A stretch of 64,000 nt of DNA from Flavobacterium poyangense (GCF_011751075.1 NZ_JAALLN010000003.1:124001-188000), one strand, 5' to 3'. Numbered from the stretch's first letter, positions 43,394 to 52,494 are shown. Program-made: numbers and translations. The notes: generated by a model not told the origin, from the sequence alone.

Positions 43394-45136
43394 ATGATTA
43401 AAACTAAATCATGTATTGCTTCGATATTGTTTCTAATTCCTTTTTTTCTTTTTCCTCAAGATAAATACCCTGCTGATGATCTTTTTAATATTGAAGTAAA
43501 AGCAAAAGCTAAGGAATTTAAAGAAGATATTAACTTTAATAAGGCTACGACGTTTCTTATAGAAAGAAATTGGGACTCCACTTTAGTTTATTCGATGAAA
43601 GTTCTGGGGCTTAATAAAAATAAAGAGTTAGTAGATTACTGTTATTATTTTAGAGGGGTAAGCTTTAAACAAAAAAAGCTCTTTAAAGAAGCAAAAAAAG
43701 AATTTAATAAGGTATCTAGTGCCTTTCGGTTTTACTATAAAGTTAAGATTATTTTAGGTGAAATTGCTTTAGAACAAAGTGAATTTAAGATTGCACTTCA
43801 ATATTTTGAGGAAGCAGAAAAACTTCCGGTTACTGTTTCTTATAATGTCTACAGAAGCAATATTTTGCATAATATAGGATTATGTTATTTGCATCTCGAA
43901 AAATTTGATAAAGCCGAAGAATATTTATTCAAAGGAGCTAAATTACAAGAAACAGAGAAGGATACTGTATTGCTCATAGGGTCTTATATGGATATTGCTA
44001 ATCTATATTATACGCAGTACAAAGACAATCAGGCGATTCCTTATTTTGAAAAGGCGTATCAATTATCAAAAAAAGTAAAACCATTCGATTTAAAGAGGCG
44101 GGCTGCTATGAACATGGCAGTGGTTGAGGAAAATAGAAAAGATTTTCCCAAAGCATTAGCCTACAGAAAAGAATACGAAACCTGGAAAGATTCCTTAAAC
44201 GATCAGAATAAAGTTTGGGCCATTGCAGATTTGGAGAAAAAATTTGCTGTCAAACAAAAGCAAAAAGAAGTAAACATACTCGAAGCAGAGAATAAAGTAA
44301 AAAGAGCCGAAAGAAATGGGTTTCTTATTTCCTCGATTTTATTGTTGGTTTTGTTAGGTGCCGGAGTTTATTTCTACAGGCAAAAGATCAAAAGCAGCAA
44401 AATTATCTTAGCGCAGAAAAACGAACTGGATGAATTGAATGCTACAAAAGATAAACTGTTTTCTATTGTCAGCCATGATTTACGCTCTTCGGTAAATGCT
44501 TTAAAAGTAAGTAACAGTAAATTAATCGAGAATCTGGAAAATAAGAAGTATACAGAACTTGATGTTTTACTGCACAACAACAGTACCATTGCCAGTGGTG
44601 CTTACAATTTGTTGGATAACCTGCTCAATTGGGCGTTGTTGCAAACGCAACAAGCTTATTTTTACCAGGAATCCTTGCATTTGGTATCGATTGTACGACA
44701 TGTAGAGTACAACTATAAGCCTTTAATGCTGGATAAAAAGTTAAGTTATAAAAATGAAGTAGTGGCTTCAGATTATGTATTTGCCGATCTGGATTCGCTC
44801 AAGATTATTATTCGGAACTTTTTAGACAATGCTATTAAATTTTCTAAAGAAAACGGAACGATTTCAATATACTCTCGCCCTTCCTCAGAAGACTTTTGCT
44901 ATTTAGTGATCGAAGACACAGGATTAGGAATGAGTAATGCGGCAAGAGAAGAATTACTAAAAGAAACCGTTTTGCTTTCTAAAAAGAAAAACGACGATAT
45001 CATAGGGACCGGTTTAGGAATGCAGTTGTGTAAAAGTCTGATTCGTAAAAATGGTGGAAAACTGGATATCGAAAGCGAAGAAAACGTAGGGACAAAAATA
45101 ATTATTGCCTTGCAAAAGTTTAAAGATCATGGATAA
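43394..45136 (+). CDS. TPR-domain sensor histidine kinase
   Basis: 580 aa: a signal peptide (ends FLFPQ), a periplasmic array of tetratricopeptide repeats (about 35-300) such as ALQYFEEAEKLPVTVSYNVY and DKAEEYLFKGAKLQ, a coiled coil, one transmembrane helix near 310-330 (FLISSILLLVLLGAGVYFY), a HisKA domain with His361 in SIVSHDLRS, and an HATPase domain with NFLDNAIKFS, DTGLGMS and GTGLGMQLC. It would sense an envelope signal and phosphorylate the LytTR regulator whose gene overlaps its last codons (ATGGATAA, 8-base overlap). The N box and G boxes are intact. Confidence 0.93.
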   Translation: MIKTKSCIASILFLIPFFLFPQDKYPADDLFNIEVKAKAKEFKEDINFNKATTFLIERNWDSTLVYSMKVLGLNKNKELVDYCYYFRGVSFKQKKLFKEAKKEFNKVSSAFRFYYKVKIILGEIALEQSEFKIALQYFEEAEKLPVTVSYNVYRSNILHNIGLCYLHLEKFDKAEEYLFKGAKLQETEKDTVLLIGSYMDIANLYYTQYKDNQAIPYFEKAYQLSKKVKPFDLKRRAAMNMAVVEENRKDFPKALAYRKEYETWKDSLNDQNKVWAIADLEKKFAVKQKQKEVNILEAENKVKRAERNGFLISSILLLVLLGAGVYFYRQKIKSSKIILAQKNELDELNATKDKLFSIVSHDLRSSVNALKVSNSKLIENLENKKYTELDVLLHNNSTIASGAYNLLDNLLNWALLQTQQAYFYQESLHLVSIVRHVEYNYKPLMLDKKLSYKNEVVASDYVFADLDSLKIIIRNFLDNAIKFSKENGTISIYSRPSSEDFCYLVIEDTGLGMSNAAREELLKETVLLSKKKNDDIIGTGLGMQLCKSLIRKNGGKLDIESEENVGTKIIIALQKFKDHG

Positions 45137-45875
45137 TATTAATGTACTTATTATCGAGGACACTCCTGCGGAAAGTGATGCACTTGTAAAAGTGCTTACC
45201 GAAAATAATTACAATATTGTTGGAATCGCTCCTACTTACAGCGAAGCTCTGACACTATTTTATAATAATAATGTTGATATTGTAGTGATTGATGTTTTTC
45301 TAAACGGGAATCCGGATGGGATTACTTTTGCTGAGACGATTACCATTGTTCCGAATGGTCTAAAGCCATTTGTTTTTTTAACCAGTTCTAAGGATCGTCA
45401 GATTTTTGAAAGAGCGAAGCTGACCAAACCGTTTAGTTTTTTATTAAAACCATTCAATGAGCTCGAAATTTTGTACGCACTGGAAATGGCTGTGGAGAAA
45501 TTCTACGGACAGGCCAATGTGTTTCATAGCGAAGATCAGGATACCGTGATCAGTAATGATTCTCTTTTTATCAAAAAAAACAAGGCTTTAAAAAAAGTGC
45601 GTATTGAAGATATCGTGTACATTGAAGTAGAAGACCGATATTGCAACATCATAACTGATGCTGAAAAATTTGTCATCCTAATTTCATTGACTAAAATTAT
45701 TCAGTTGTTAGACGTAACGAAGTTTTTTCAAACACACCGAAACTACATTGTAAACGCAACCAAGATCGAAGAGATAATCGTAAACGACAATCTGGTTATT
45801 TTAAAAGGAAATCATAGAGTCACGCTTAGCGATAAATACAAGGACTTCGTAAAGAACTTCCGCATCTTGAAGTAA
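45129..45875 (+). CDS. LytTR-family response regulator
   Basis: A receiver domain (phosphoacceptor Asp55 in VVIDVFLNG, LTSSKD, LLKPF) followed by a LytTR DNA-binding domain (IVYIEVEDRYCNIITD, KFFQTHRNYIVNATKIEEI, LSDKYKDFVKNF). I place the start at the ATG 45129, which overlaps the kinase stop by 8 bases. A TTG at 45105 would add 8 residues (PCKSLKI type) with no homology. 248 aa. Its partner is the TPR kinase directly upstream; the target genes are unknown. Confidence 0.93.
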   Translation: MDNINVLIIEDTPAESDALVKVLTENNYNIVGIAPTYSEALTLFYNNNVDIVVIDVFLNGNPDGITFAETITIVPNGLKPFVFLTSSKDRQIFERAKLTKPFSFLLKPFNELEILYALEMAVEKFYGQANVFHSEDQDTVISNDSLFIKKNKALKKVRIEDIVYIEVEDRYCNIITDAEKFVILISLTKIIQLLDVTKFFQTHRNYIVNATKIEEIIVNDNLVILKGNHRVTLSDKYKDFVKNFRILK

Positions 45876-45878
45876 GAA

Positions 45879-45985
45879 GTTTCAGGTTTCAGGTTTCAGG
45901 TTGAATTGCTTTGCGACTTCCCGAGAAAAAAAAGCGCCCTTACGCAAAACCTTTGCGAGCATATCGTTTAAATTTCTACGCAAAG
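45879..45985. repeat. Heptamer repeat (GTTTCAG x3) and Cys-Gly-poor repeat field
   Basis: Three perfect GTTTCAG units at 45879-45899 begin 4 bases after the LytTR stop. They are followed by GCGACTTCCCGAGAAAAAAA and ACGCAAAACCTTTGCGAGCA, of the same families as the fields at 2231 and 10675. Non-coding. Confidence 0.7.
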
Positions 45986-46077
45986 TGGTAGAATTGCAAA
46001 GTTTTTTATTTTAAGTTTTAATTTAAGGCTGAGACTCGAGACGGAAAACCACCAGAAGTCAGCTGATCGATTTCTAT

Positions 46078-46169
46078 TATCTTTGTGCGCCGACCTAGTC
46101 ATAAGAAATTACCTGTCGATAGAATAAATTGTTAAAGAAAAAGCCCTGAAAAAAAATCAGGGCTTTTTT
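46078..46169 (+). ncRNA. Candidate small RNA (promoter -7 box to terminator)
   Basis: A perfect -7 box TATCTTTG (46078-46085) points right, where there is no + strand gene. A transcript starting near 46092 would run about 78 bases to the hairpin AAAAAGCCCTGA / TCAGGGCTTTTTT (46137-46169). No well-spaced -33 box was found, and the terminator can equally serve rluF on the minus strand, so this is only a candidate. Confidence 0.3.
46137..46169. terminator. Bidirectional terminator near rluF
   Basis: Stem AAAAAGCCCTGA / TCAGGGCTTTTTT with an A-rich 7-nt loop; A and T runs on both sides. Confidence 0.85.
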
Positions 46170-46220
46170 GATTGTCTGAAAATTGGAATTTGGAATTTCA
46201 AAAGTTTGGAATTTAAATTC

Positions 46221-47033
46221 TTAATAATCTCCTTTTTTCTTAAATCGGGGGTCATGTTTTGAGATGAATTCTGTTCTTCGTTTTGGGGCTTCTGCTTTTG
46301 GTAAACTTGCTTCTTCGGTTTTACTGGATGGTTCGATTAAGCGATTTAGTTCTTTAATCTCATCATCTGTAAGATCGCGATAACGACCAAGGGGAATATC
46401 CAACGAAATATTGATTATACGAATACGCTTTAGCGCTGTTACATCATAACCTAAATACTCCGTCATTCTACGAATCTGACGGTTTAAACCTTGTGTTAGT
46501 ATAATTTTGAAGGTATACTTGCTAATTTGCTCTACTTTACATTTTCGGGTAACAGTGTCTAAAATCGGAACACCATTTCCCATTCGTTGTATGAAACGAT
46601 CGGTAATCGGTTTGTTTACGGTTACCGTATATTCTTTTTCGTGATTGTTTCGGGCGCGTAAAATTTTATTTACGATGTCACCGTCATTCGTCATGAAGAT
46701 TAACCCTTCACTGGCTTTGTCCAATCTTCCGATAGGAAAAATACGTTTCGGGTAATTGATATAATCAACAATATTATTTCTAACTTCTAAATTAGTGGTA
46801 CATTCAATTCCAACCGGTTTGTTGAAAGCCAAATAAACCATTTTTTCGTGTTTCTCAACGATTAATTTTCCATCGATGCGTACTTCGTCCTCTGGAGAAA
46901 CTTTTGTTCCCATTTCGGGTACAGCTCCATTTATGGTTACGCGTCCTTCTTCGATAAGTTTATCAGCTTCACGACGGGAACAATAACCGGTTTCTCCAAT
47001 AAATTTATTAAGACGTTTTAAATTCTCTTCCAT
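46221..47033 (-). CDS. rluF: 23S rRNA pseudouridine synthase, RluF-like
   Basis: Makes pseudouridine in 23S rRNA. N-terminal S4 RNA-binding domain ([20 protein letters not shown]), then the RsuA/RluB/E/F catalytic domain with the Asp motif [20 protein letters not shown], and the [20 protein letters not shown] block. I call RluF rather than RluB because of the [14 protein letters not shown] wording and the length (270 aa). A lysine/arginine-rich C-terminal tail may add RNA contact. A -7 box TACTTTTG (minus strand, 47038-47045) lies just before the start. Confidence 0.9.
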   Translation of the reverse strand: MEENLKRLNKFIGETGYCSRREADKLIEEGRVTINGAVPEMGTKVSPEDEVRIDGKLIVEKHEKMVYLAFNKPVGIECTTNLEVRNNIVDYINYPKRIFPIGRLDKASEGLIFMTNDGDIVNKILRARNNHEKEYTVTVNKPITDRFIQRMGNGVPILDTVTRKCKVEQISKYTFKIILTQGLNRQIRRMTEYLGYDVTALKRIRIINISLDIPLGRYRDLTDDEIKELNRLIEPSSKTEEASLPKAEAPKRRTEFISKHDPRFKKKGDY

Positions 47034-47098
47034 ACTGCAAAAGTAGTCAAAATTAATAAAACTTTGAACCTTTGTTCCTTTGCTCCTTTGAACCTTAC

Positions 47099-47446
47099 TT
47101 ATCGATCATGAAATTTAAAACTGTCTTTTGGAGCTTCTTTGCGGTCAAACATTCCGTAATCGCGATTCACATTGGCAATTCGTAAATGATAATCCCTGAA
47201 GATTTCTTCGCGTCCTTTGGTTTGTGCAAAGCGATGCAGTTCAAGATTTCTCCATTGTAAAATACTTTCCTCGTCTTTCCAAAAAGATAAAGAGAGCACT
47301 TTTTCAGGATCATTAAAACTCTGAAATCTTTCTATAGAAATAAAACCTTCTATAGTATCCAGCACCAGTCTTAATTTTGCTGCAATATCAAGATATTCTT
47401 CTTTTTTCCCCTCGTTAGGGATGACTTCAAAAATTACTGCTATCAT
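47099..47446 (-). CDS. ABM-family (antibiotic biosynthesis monooxygenase-like) protein
   Basis: A 115-residue ferredoxin-like dimer-fold protein. Features: [20 protein letters not shown], then [20 protein letters not shown], and [20 protein letters not shown] with a histidine in the usual active-site region, ending in [19 protein letters not shown] proteins include cofactor-free monooxygenases and heme-degrading enzymes, and many have unknown substrates. It lies 15 bases downstream of a cytochrome P450 gene and is probably co-transcribed with it. Confidence 0.85.
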   Translation of the reverse strand: MIAVIFEVIPNEGKKEEYLDIAAKLRLVLDTIEGFISIERFQSFNDPEKVLSLSFWKDEESILQWRNLELHRFAQTKGREEIFRDYHLRIANVNRDYGMFDRKEAPKDSFKFHDR

Positions 47447-47461
47447 ATTGTTTTGTTTAAA

Positions 47462-48616
47462 TTATAAAAGGGATATCCAGATTGCTTTCGGTAATCTGGC
47501 ATTACTCATGGGTTCGTATTCTATTTTATTTGTTAAAAGTGAAATGTTTTTATAGTTGTCGAATATATAATACAAAGTCTCAGTTGCAATGGTAATGGAG
47601 AAATGTTTCGCGAGGCACATATGTCCACCGGCTCCAAAAGTCAAATGGTCGTGATTGTTGTTTCTTTCGATATCAAAATTCATAGCATTTGTAAATTGAT
47701 TAGAGTCACGGTTTGCTGCAGCAAGAACAATCAATAGAGAATCGTTCTTTTTGATGTTGATTTTATTTAACGGAATGTCTTTAGAAGCAATTCGCCTGGT
47801 GTTGTGAATGGGCGGATCAAAACGTACTGTTTCCAAAACCATTTTTTGAATCCAAATTTTATCTGCTTCATGTTGAGGTGAATTTTCTTTTGAAAGTACT
47901 TGTAATAAGGAGTTGCTTAAAAGTCCTCTTCCGGCATCATAACTTTGAATACATAACCCGATCAGATTACTGACGCAGATTGAAATGATTTCTGATGGTG
48001 AAATAGAGTAAGCTACAGCAATTTTAGCGATTAAAGTGTCATAAAAAGGAAGTGTCGCCAAATGTTTTCCTGTGATAGAATAGATTTCTTCTGCAACTGT
48101 ATTGATTTCTTCAACCGTTTCATCTGTTTTGGTTGGTTGCATTATTTTTACAAGCTGCGCTATTTTTTTACAGATCAAATCGGAATCTTTTTTATTTAAA
48201 TCAAAACCTTTTAAAATAGTTAAGACAGGTAGTTTTTTGCAGACCAAATCAACCCAGTTTATTTCGTTTTGAATTGATCTTCCTGAAAGTAATTCTTCTA
48301 AAATCGTATTTATTCCTATAGTTTTCAGGTACGAAAAAAGAATAACGGCAGTTTCTTTTGCTATTTCGTGCTCAACCCCGTTTGTTAATCGCGCCAGATT
48401 CTTAAGGATTAAGCGGGCATGTTTATTAAGTTTATCATTTGGAGGAAAACCCGGAATATGAGCGTCTGTATTATTTAATAGTTCAAGACAGGCAGCATAA
48501 GAATAAACGGCCCAGATTTTATTGGTTTCATCCCAGTAAACGGGATGATCTTCTATCATTTTCTGATAAAAAGGATACGGATTTTCGATTTCGGATTGTA
48601 GAAATAAGGAGACCAT
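47462..48616 (-). CDS. Cytochrome P450
   Basis: A soluble bacterial P450 of 384 aa. The heme-thiolate loop is FGAGGHMCLAKHFS with Cys334, and the K-helix ExxR is LETVRFDPPI. The region of the I helix reads LIGLCIQSYDAGRGLL, which lacks the usual acidic-Thr pair (A/G-G-x-D/E-T). That is unusual and could mean an altered oxygen-activation step or peroxygenase chemistry. No ferredoxin or reductase is adjacent. Its operon partner is an ABM protein, and the divergent gene is an ArsR-like regulator. Substrate unknown. Confidence 0.88.
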   Translation of the reverse strand: MVSLFLQSEIENPYPFYQKMIEDHPVYWDETNKIWAVYSYAACLELLNNTDAHIPGFPPNDKLNKHARLILKNLARLTNGVEHEIAKETAVILFSYLKTIGINTILEELLSGRSIQNEINWVDLVCKKLPVLTILKGFDLNKKDSDLICKKIAQLVKIMQPTKTDETVEEINTVAEEIYSITGKHLATLPFYDTLIAKIAVAYSISPSEIISICVSNLIGLCIQSYDAGRGLLSNSLLQVLSKENSPQHEADKIWIQKMVLETVRFDPPIHNTRRIASKDIPLNKINIKKNDSLLIVLAAANRDSNQFTNAMNFDIERNNNHDHLTFGAGGHMCLAKHFSITIATETLYYIFDNYKNISLLTNKIEYEPMSNARLPKAIWISLL

Positions 48617-48634
48617 GTTGTATTTGTTTTTAGC

Positions 48635-48650
48635 AAAGTTATTTAACTTT
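48635..48650. promoter_or_regulatory. Palindrome in P450/ArsR divergent region
   Basis: AAAGTTA-TT-TAACTTT, a perfect 7-2-7 palindrome, 18 bases upstream of the P450 start. On the minus strand it includes a -7 box TAACTTTG for the P450 gene, so a bound ArsR-type repressor would cover that promoter. The only spacer change is the central TT. Confidence 0.5.
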
Positions 48651-48693
48651 ACAAAGCAATACTTCAGTGTATATTTAACTATGATTACATGAA

Positions 48694-49371
48694 ATGGAAG
48701 AGCAATTCATAAAAATAGCTTCATTAATTGGAGATCCAACCAGAGCAGCCATCATGTGGAGTTTGCTTGATGGCAAAGCATTTACGGCAACGGAATTGTC
48801 TATTACGGCTAATACATCGCCTCAGAACATAAGTATGCATTTGGCCAAACTTTTGGATGCAGGACTACTTTATGTCGAAAAACAAGGACGTCATAAGTAT
48901 TATAGATTTTCAAATAAGGAAGTTGCTTATGCGATTGAAGCTATGGCTAGCTTGGTTCCGCCGGTAACGGTGCAAAAGAAAAACTCTGAAAAACATTCAC
49001 CGATTAAACATTGTCGGACTTGTTACGACCATTTAGCAGGTAAAATTGGGGTTGCAGTTGCCGAAAGTTTATTGGAACAAAATATTATCTTGAATTCTGA
49101 TGCTAAATTGGAAGTAAGTTCGAAAGGAGTAAAGTGGTTTTCTGATTTCGGAATTGATATTGATGAGGTAAAAAAACAGCGGCGAATATTTCTGAAACCA
49201 TGTCTGGACTGGAGTGAAAGAAAAAATCATATCGCCGGTTCGCTTGGGGCATTGTTATTAGATAAAATGCTTGCCGATGACTGGTTAAGAAGAACAAAGG
49301 ATTCCAGAGCCATACAAATTACCGGAAAAGGGGAAAAGGAGCTTTTGAGATATTTTAAGATTGTGGTTTGA
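48694..49371 (+). CDS. ArsR-type transcriptional regulator with extended C-terminal domain
   Basis: 225 aa. N-terminal winged helix of ArsR type: LIGDPTRAAIMWSLLDGKAF, TELSITANTSPQNISMHLAK, LYVEKQGRHKYYRFSNKEV. After residue 85 there is a longer region with KHCRTCYDHLAGKIGVAVAE and CLDWSERKNHIAGSLGALLL, and C-terminal IQITGKGEKELLRYF. The same architecture is known in YczG/KstR-like ArsR relatives, where the C-terminal part is not a classic metal site. It is divergent from the P450/ABM operon and likely controls it. The Cys-His-rich HCRTC could bind a metal or heme, which I cannot confirm. Confidence 0.88.
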   Translation: MEEQFIKIASLIGDPTRAAIMWSLLDGKAFTATELSITANTSPQNISMHLAKLLDAGLLYVEKQGRHKYYRFSNKEVAYAIEAMASLVPPVTVQKKNSEKHSPIKHCRTCYDHLAGKIGVAVAESLLEQNIILNSDAKLEVSSKGVKWFSDFGIDIDEVKKQRRIFLKPCLDWSERKNHIAGSLGALLLDKMLADDWLRRTKDSRAIQITGKGEKELLRYFKIVV

Positions 49372-49404
49372 GTTATGAGTTATGAGTTGTGAGTTGTGAG
49401 TTGT
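49370..49404. repeat. Heptamer tandem repeat (GAGTTAT/GAGTTGT, 5 units)
   Basis: Two GAGTTAT and three GAGTTGT units in perfect phase, starting inside the TGA stop of the ArsR-type gene. A second, shorter phrase CTTTGTCCCTTTGTCTCTTT follows at 49442. Confidence 0.75.
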
Positions 49405-49473
49405 AAAATGTGAGAAGATGATTTTTGTTTCGGTGAAATACCTTTGTCCCTTTGTCTCTTTGTGCCAATGAAC

Positions 49474-50334
49474 CTATGAACTCTGCTCAGAAAACAAAAA
49501 CGCAATCACTTTCTGATACAACTCATCATCGTGCATGGCATGTCCAAGGCCTTTGGTTTCTATAAACTGACTGTTTTTCCAGCTGTTGGCGATTTTCTTC
49601 CCTTCTTCAAAGGCGATTACACTATCTGTTGTGTCGTGGGCAACTAAGCCGGGGATGTTAAATACAGAAGCAAATTTCTGTCCTGAAAAATCATCTATTT
49701 TAAAATTGAATCGCTCTATAAATCGACTTTCTAAAAGTGAAAACATTTTAGTGTTTAAACTTAACATTGAAATATAATTGTCGATCAAAATCTTTAAATC
49801 TGATGGTGCTCCCAGAATCACCATTTTATTGATGCTGGTATTCGGAAACAAATACTGATGATAAATGCAGGAGGCTCCACCAATAGAGTGGCCAATAATA
49901 ATAGTAGGCTGATATTTTTCTACCGCTTTGTTAATGAATTCGGCATAAAGCGGAATGTTAAATTCTTTACCGCTGCTTTGCCCATGAGCAGGAGCATCGA
50001 TAGCAATAATTGTACTTCCGGATTTCTGCAGATGAGGTAAGGTTTTTTTCCAGCGTGAAGCATTGCTTTCCCAGCCGTGAACGAGAAGAATTTTAGTTTC
50101 ATTTCCTTTCCAGATATAGGTTTGGAAATGATGCTCGTTATGATGAAACGTTTCTGTTTCTGTTTTTCTTAATATTTTGGGTAGGCTGTCTTTTTGTAAT
50201 CTTCCAACTCTGGGTTGACTAAAGAGTGCATAAGAAAGTGCTACGGCCTTTTGCGGGCGGACATAACTAAGGAAGTTAATATATTGTCCAACTGATTTTA
50301 ATGTAATAAAACGAATTCCTTTTTTAATGCCCAA
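49474..50334 (-). CDS. Alpha/beta hydrolase
   Basis: A cytosolic alpha/beta hydrolase of 286 aa. Oxyanion region LLVHGWESNASRW, nucleophile elbow IIGHSIGGAS, and C-terminal GLGHAMHDDELY carrying the catalytic His; the acid is probably in HDTTDSVI. Bases 50332-50334 encode a TTG start; no upstream or nearby ATG fits. The substrate class (ester, thioester) is not clear. Single gene; the stretch between it and the next unit is repeat-like. Confidence 0.85.
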   Translation of the reverse strand: MGIKKGIRFITLKSVGQYINFLSYVRPQKAVALSYALFSQPRVGRLQKDSLPKILRKTETETFHHNEHHFQTYIWKGNETKILLVHGWESNASRWKKTLPHLQKSGSTIIAIDAPAHGQSSGKEFNIPLYAEFINKAVEKYQPTIIIGHSIGGASCIYHQYLFPNTSINKMVILGAPSDLKILIDNYISMLSLNTKMFSLLESRFIERFNFKIDDFSGQKFASVFNIPGLVAHDTTDSVIAFEEGKKIANSWKNSQFIETKGLGHAMHDDELYQKVIAFLFSEQSS

Positions 50335-50400
50335 AATAAATATTTTAATGATAGAAAAATAATCGCGCGAAACCGGATCTAAAATTAATCCGTCACGACC

Positions 50401-50430
50401 CGAGCGATAGTGAACGGGTGAAGTAATTGC
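50401..50430. repeat. Dispersed CGAGCGATAGNGAAC motif
   Basis: CGAGCGATAGTGAACGGGTG, matching CGAGCGATAGCGAACTGATG at 42516-42535. The surrounding gap 50335-50582 is otherwise featureless. Confidence 0.5.
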
Positions 50431-50582
50431 ACAAATTTAGCAGGATTTTTTGTTTTTAGGATATAATCGGATTGTAAATAAACCATTAAAAAAATATTCG
50501 AAGGAATAGAAATCTAATTTTTGCCAGTTAAAAAAGAAAGGAATCCAAATTAACTCACAAATAAAATTAGTGTAATTAGTGG

Positions 50583-50611
50583 CAAAAAAAAGTCCCGATC
50601 AGATCGGGACT
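50583..50611 (-). terminator. Terminator of zinc-ribbon/Nif3 operon
   Basis: Stem AGTCCCGATC / GATCGGGACT, followed on the minus strand by T8. It lies 6 bases past the stop. Confidence 0.85.
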
Positions 50612-50616
50612 AGTAT

Positions 50617-51396
50617 TTAGAATTTAGAGAACAATTGTTCCATTTTTTCTTTTTCTTCTTCAGCTAATGCGCTGTCAACCAAAATTCTTCCTGAATGCTC
50701 ATCAGTGATAATTTTCTTTCTGGAAGCAATTTCTACCTGAGTTTGTGGCGGAATCGTAAAGAATGATCCTGCAGATGCTCCTCTTTCGATAGATACAACG
50801 GCTAAACCATTACGAACACTAGTTCTGATTCTGGTGTAAGCTGCTAATAATCTTTCTTCAATTTGAGAAGCATACTCAGCAGATTTCTCTGTTAAGTAGA
50901 TTTCTTCTTTTTGAGTTTCTGCCATAATAGCATCCAGTTCTGATTTTTTATGTTTTAAATGAGAACTTTTTGCGTCAAGTTTTTCTTTTAAATTAGAAAT
51001 AACTTCTTTTTTATGTTCGATAGAAGCTTTCATTTCTTTGATTTGCTTTTCAGCCAATTGAATTTCTAATTCCTGAAATTCAACCTCTTTAGTCAAAGAA
51101 TTAAACTCTCTGTTATTACGAACTGATTCTTGTTGTTTTGTGTATTTTTTGATAACCTCTTTGTGCTCATCAATGGCAATTTTTTTTCCTTTGATTTGCT
51201 CCTCAACCACTTCAAGTTCTCCTTTCAGTTTCTCTGAACGAGTGCTCAAACCTGCAACTTCATCTTCTAAATCTTCCACTTCTAAAGGAAGTTCTCCTCT
51301 TACGTTTCTGATTTCGTCAATTCTAGAGTCAATAAGCTGTAAATCGTATATTGCTCTTAACTTGTCCTCAACACTTAATTCTTTCGTATTCGCCAT
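50617..51396 (-). CDS. Coiled-coil protein with degenerate C4 zinc ribbon
   Basis: 259 aa. Residues of about 10-185 are a long alpha-helical coiled coil (EVEDLEDEVAGLSTRSEKLK, VEFQELEIQLAEKQIKEMK). The C-terminal part has the frame of the zf-RING_7/C4 ribbon of this family (SFFTIPPQTQVEIASRKKII, DEHSGRILVD), but all four expected Cys are missing: the positions read Ser/Gly/Phe and Glu/His/Ser. The family is widespread and is often encoded beside Nif3; the function is unknown. It directly follows the nif3 gene with 3 bases between them. Confidence 0.88.
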   Translation of the reverse strand: MANTKELSVEDKLRAIYDLQLIDSRIDEIRNVRGELPLEVEDLEDEVAGLSTRSEKLKGELEVVEEQIKGKKIAIDEHKEVIKKYTKQQESVRNNREFNSLTKEVEFQELEIQLAEKQIKEMKASIEHKKEVISNLKEKLDAKSSHLKHKKSELDAIMAETQKEEIYLTEKSAEYASQIEERLLAAYTRIRTSVRNGLAVVSIERGASAGSFFTIPPQTQVEIASRKKIITDEHSGRILVDSALAEEEKEKMEQLFSKF

Positions 51397-51399
51397 ATT

Positions 51400-52494
51400 C
51401 TATAAGTACTTAACTGGATTTGTATTTTCTTCCGATAAAATGATGGCAAAATTAAGAATTTTTTTTCGAAGATAATCAACAATATAGTTTTTTGTATAGC
51501 GCTCGCTCTCAAAATGACCGATATCAGCCAAAACTAATCGATTTTCGGCTTCGTAAAATTGATGATATTTTAAATCGGCAGTCAAAAAAGCATCTGCTCC
51601 GGCCGAAATAGCATTTTTTATGGCAAAACTACCCGAGCCTCCTAAAACGGCTACTTTCTTTATTTTTTTTCCTAAAAAAGCAGAATGACGAATACCATCA
51701 GCAACCATTTTGTCTTTTACGAAATGTAAAAAATCATCTTCGTTCATTTCTGTCTCCAGTTCACCAATCATCCCCAATCCAATATTCTGATGTGAATTTT
51801 GTAAATCATAAATTTCATAAGCCACCTCTTCATAGATATGATTTGCAAAAAGGGTTTTAATAATTTTAGATTGTAAATATTTTTCAAAGGTAACCTCGAT
51901 TTTTACTTCTTCTGTTTCAGTGTGTTCGTGACGTACTCCAATTACGGGATTACTGTCCTCGTTTCCTTTATATGTTCCTGTTCCGTTGGAGTTAAAACTA
52001 CAGTTGTCATAATTGCCAATTCTTCCGGCACCGGCTTCAAATAGGGCTGTTCGTACTTTATCGGCATTAGAAGGAATGGTGTAGGTTACTAATTTCTGAA
52101 TGAAATTTTGCTTCGGAATCAAAACTTTGGTATGCTGTAATCCTAAAGCGTCACAGAAAATTTTATTAACACCTTGCGAATGATTGTCAAGTGCAGTATG
52201 AACAGCATAAATGGCGATGTCATTTTTAATTGCTTTTAAAATAGCACGCTCCACATAATTTTTACCTGTAATTTTTTTGATTCCTGAGAATAGTATAGGG
52301 TGAAAACAAACTACCAAATTGCATTTTTTTGCAAGAGCTTCGTCAATAACTGCTTCTAAAGCATCATGGCAAACCAATACTCCTGTACTTTCAGCCTCAG
52401 AATCACCCACCAGGAGTCCAACATTATCAAAATCTTCAGCATAGGCTAAGGGAGCCATTTCTTCAAGGATCGCAATTATTTCTTTTAGTTTCAT
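51400..52494 (-). CDS. Nif3-like dinuclear metal centre protein
   Basis: 364 aa, the long Nif3 form with a central PII/CutA-like insertion (about 125-230). N-terminal AEDFDNVGLLVGDSEAESTG, metal-ligand stretches CFHPILFSGIKK and YAVHTALDNHSQGVNKIF, and C-terminal DAFLTADLKYHQF and LADIGHFESERYT. Several His, Asp and Glu form a hexameric di-metal site (GTP cyclohydrolase I type 2 relatives). Operon with the coiled-coil protein downstream. The catalytic role is uncertain family-wide. Confidence 0.93.
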   Translation of the reverse strand: MKLKEIIAILEEMAPLAYAEDFDNVGLLVGDSEAESTGVLVCHDALEAVIDEALAKKCNLVVCFHPILFSGIKKITGKNYVERAILKAIKNDIAIYAVHTALDNHSQGVNKIFCDALGLQHTKVLIPKQNFIQKLVTYTIPSNADKVRTALFEAGAGRIGNYDNCSFNSNGTGTYKGNEDSNPVIGVRHEHTETEEVKIEVTFEKYLQSKIIKTLFANHIYEEVAYEIYDLQNSHQNIGLGMIGELETEMNEDDFLHFVKDKMVADGIRHSAFLGKKIKKVAVLGGSGSFAIKNAISAGADAFLTADLKYHQFYEAENRLVLADIGHFESERYTKNYIVDYLRKKILNFAIILSEENTNPVKYL

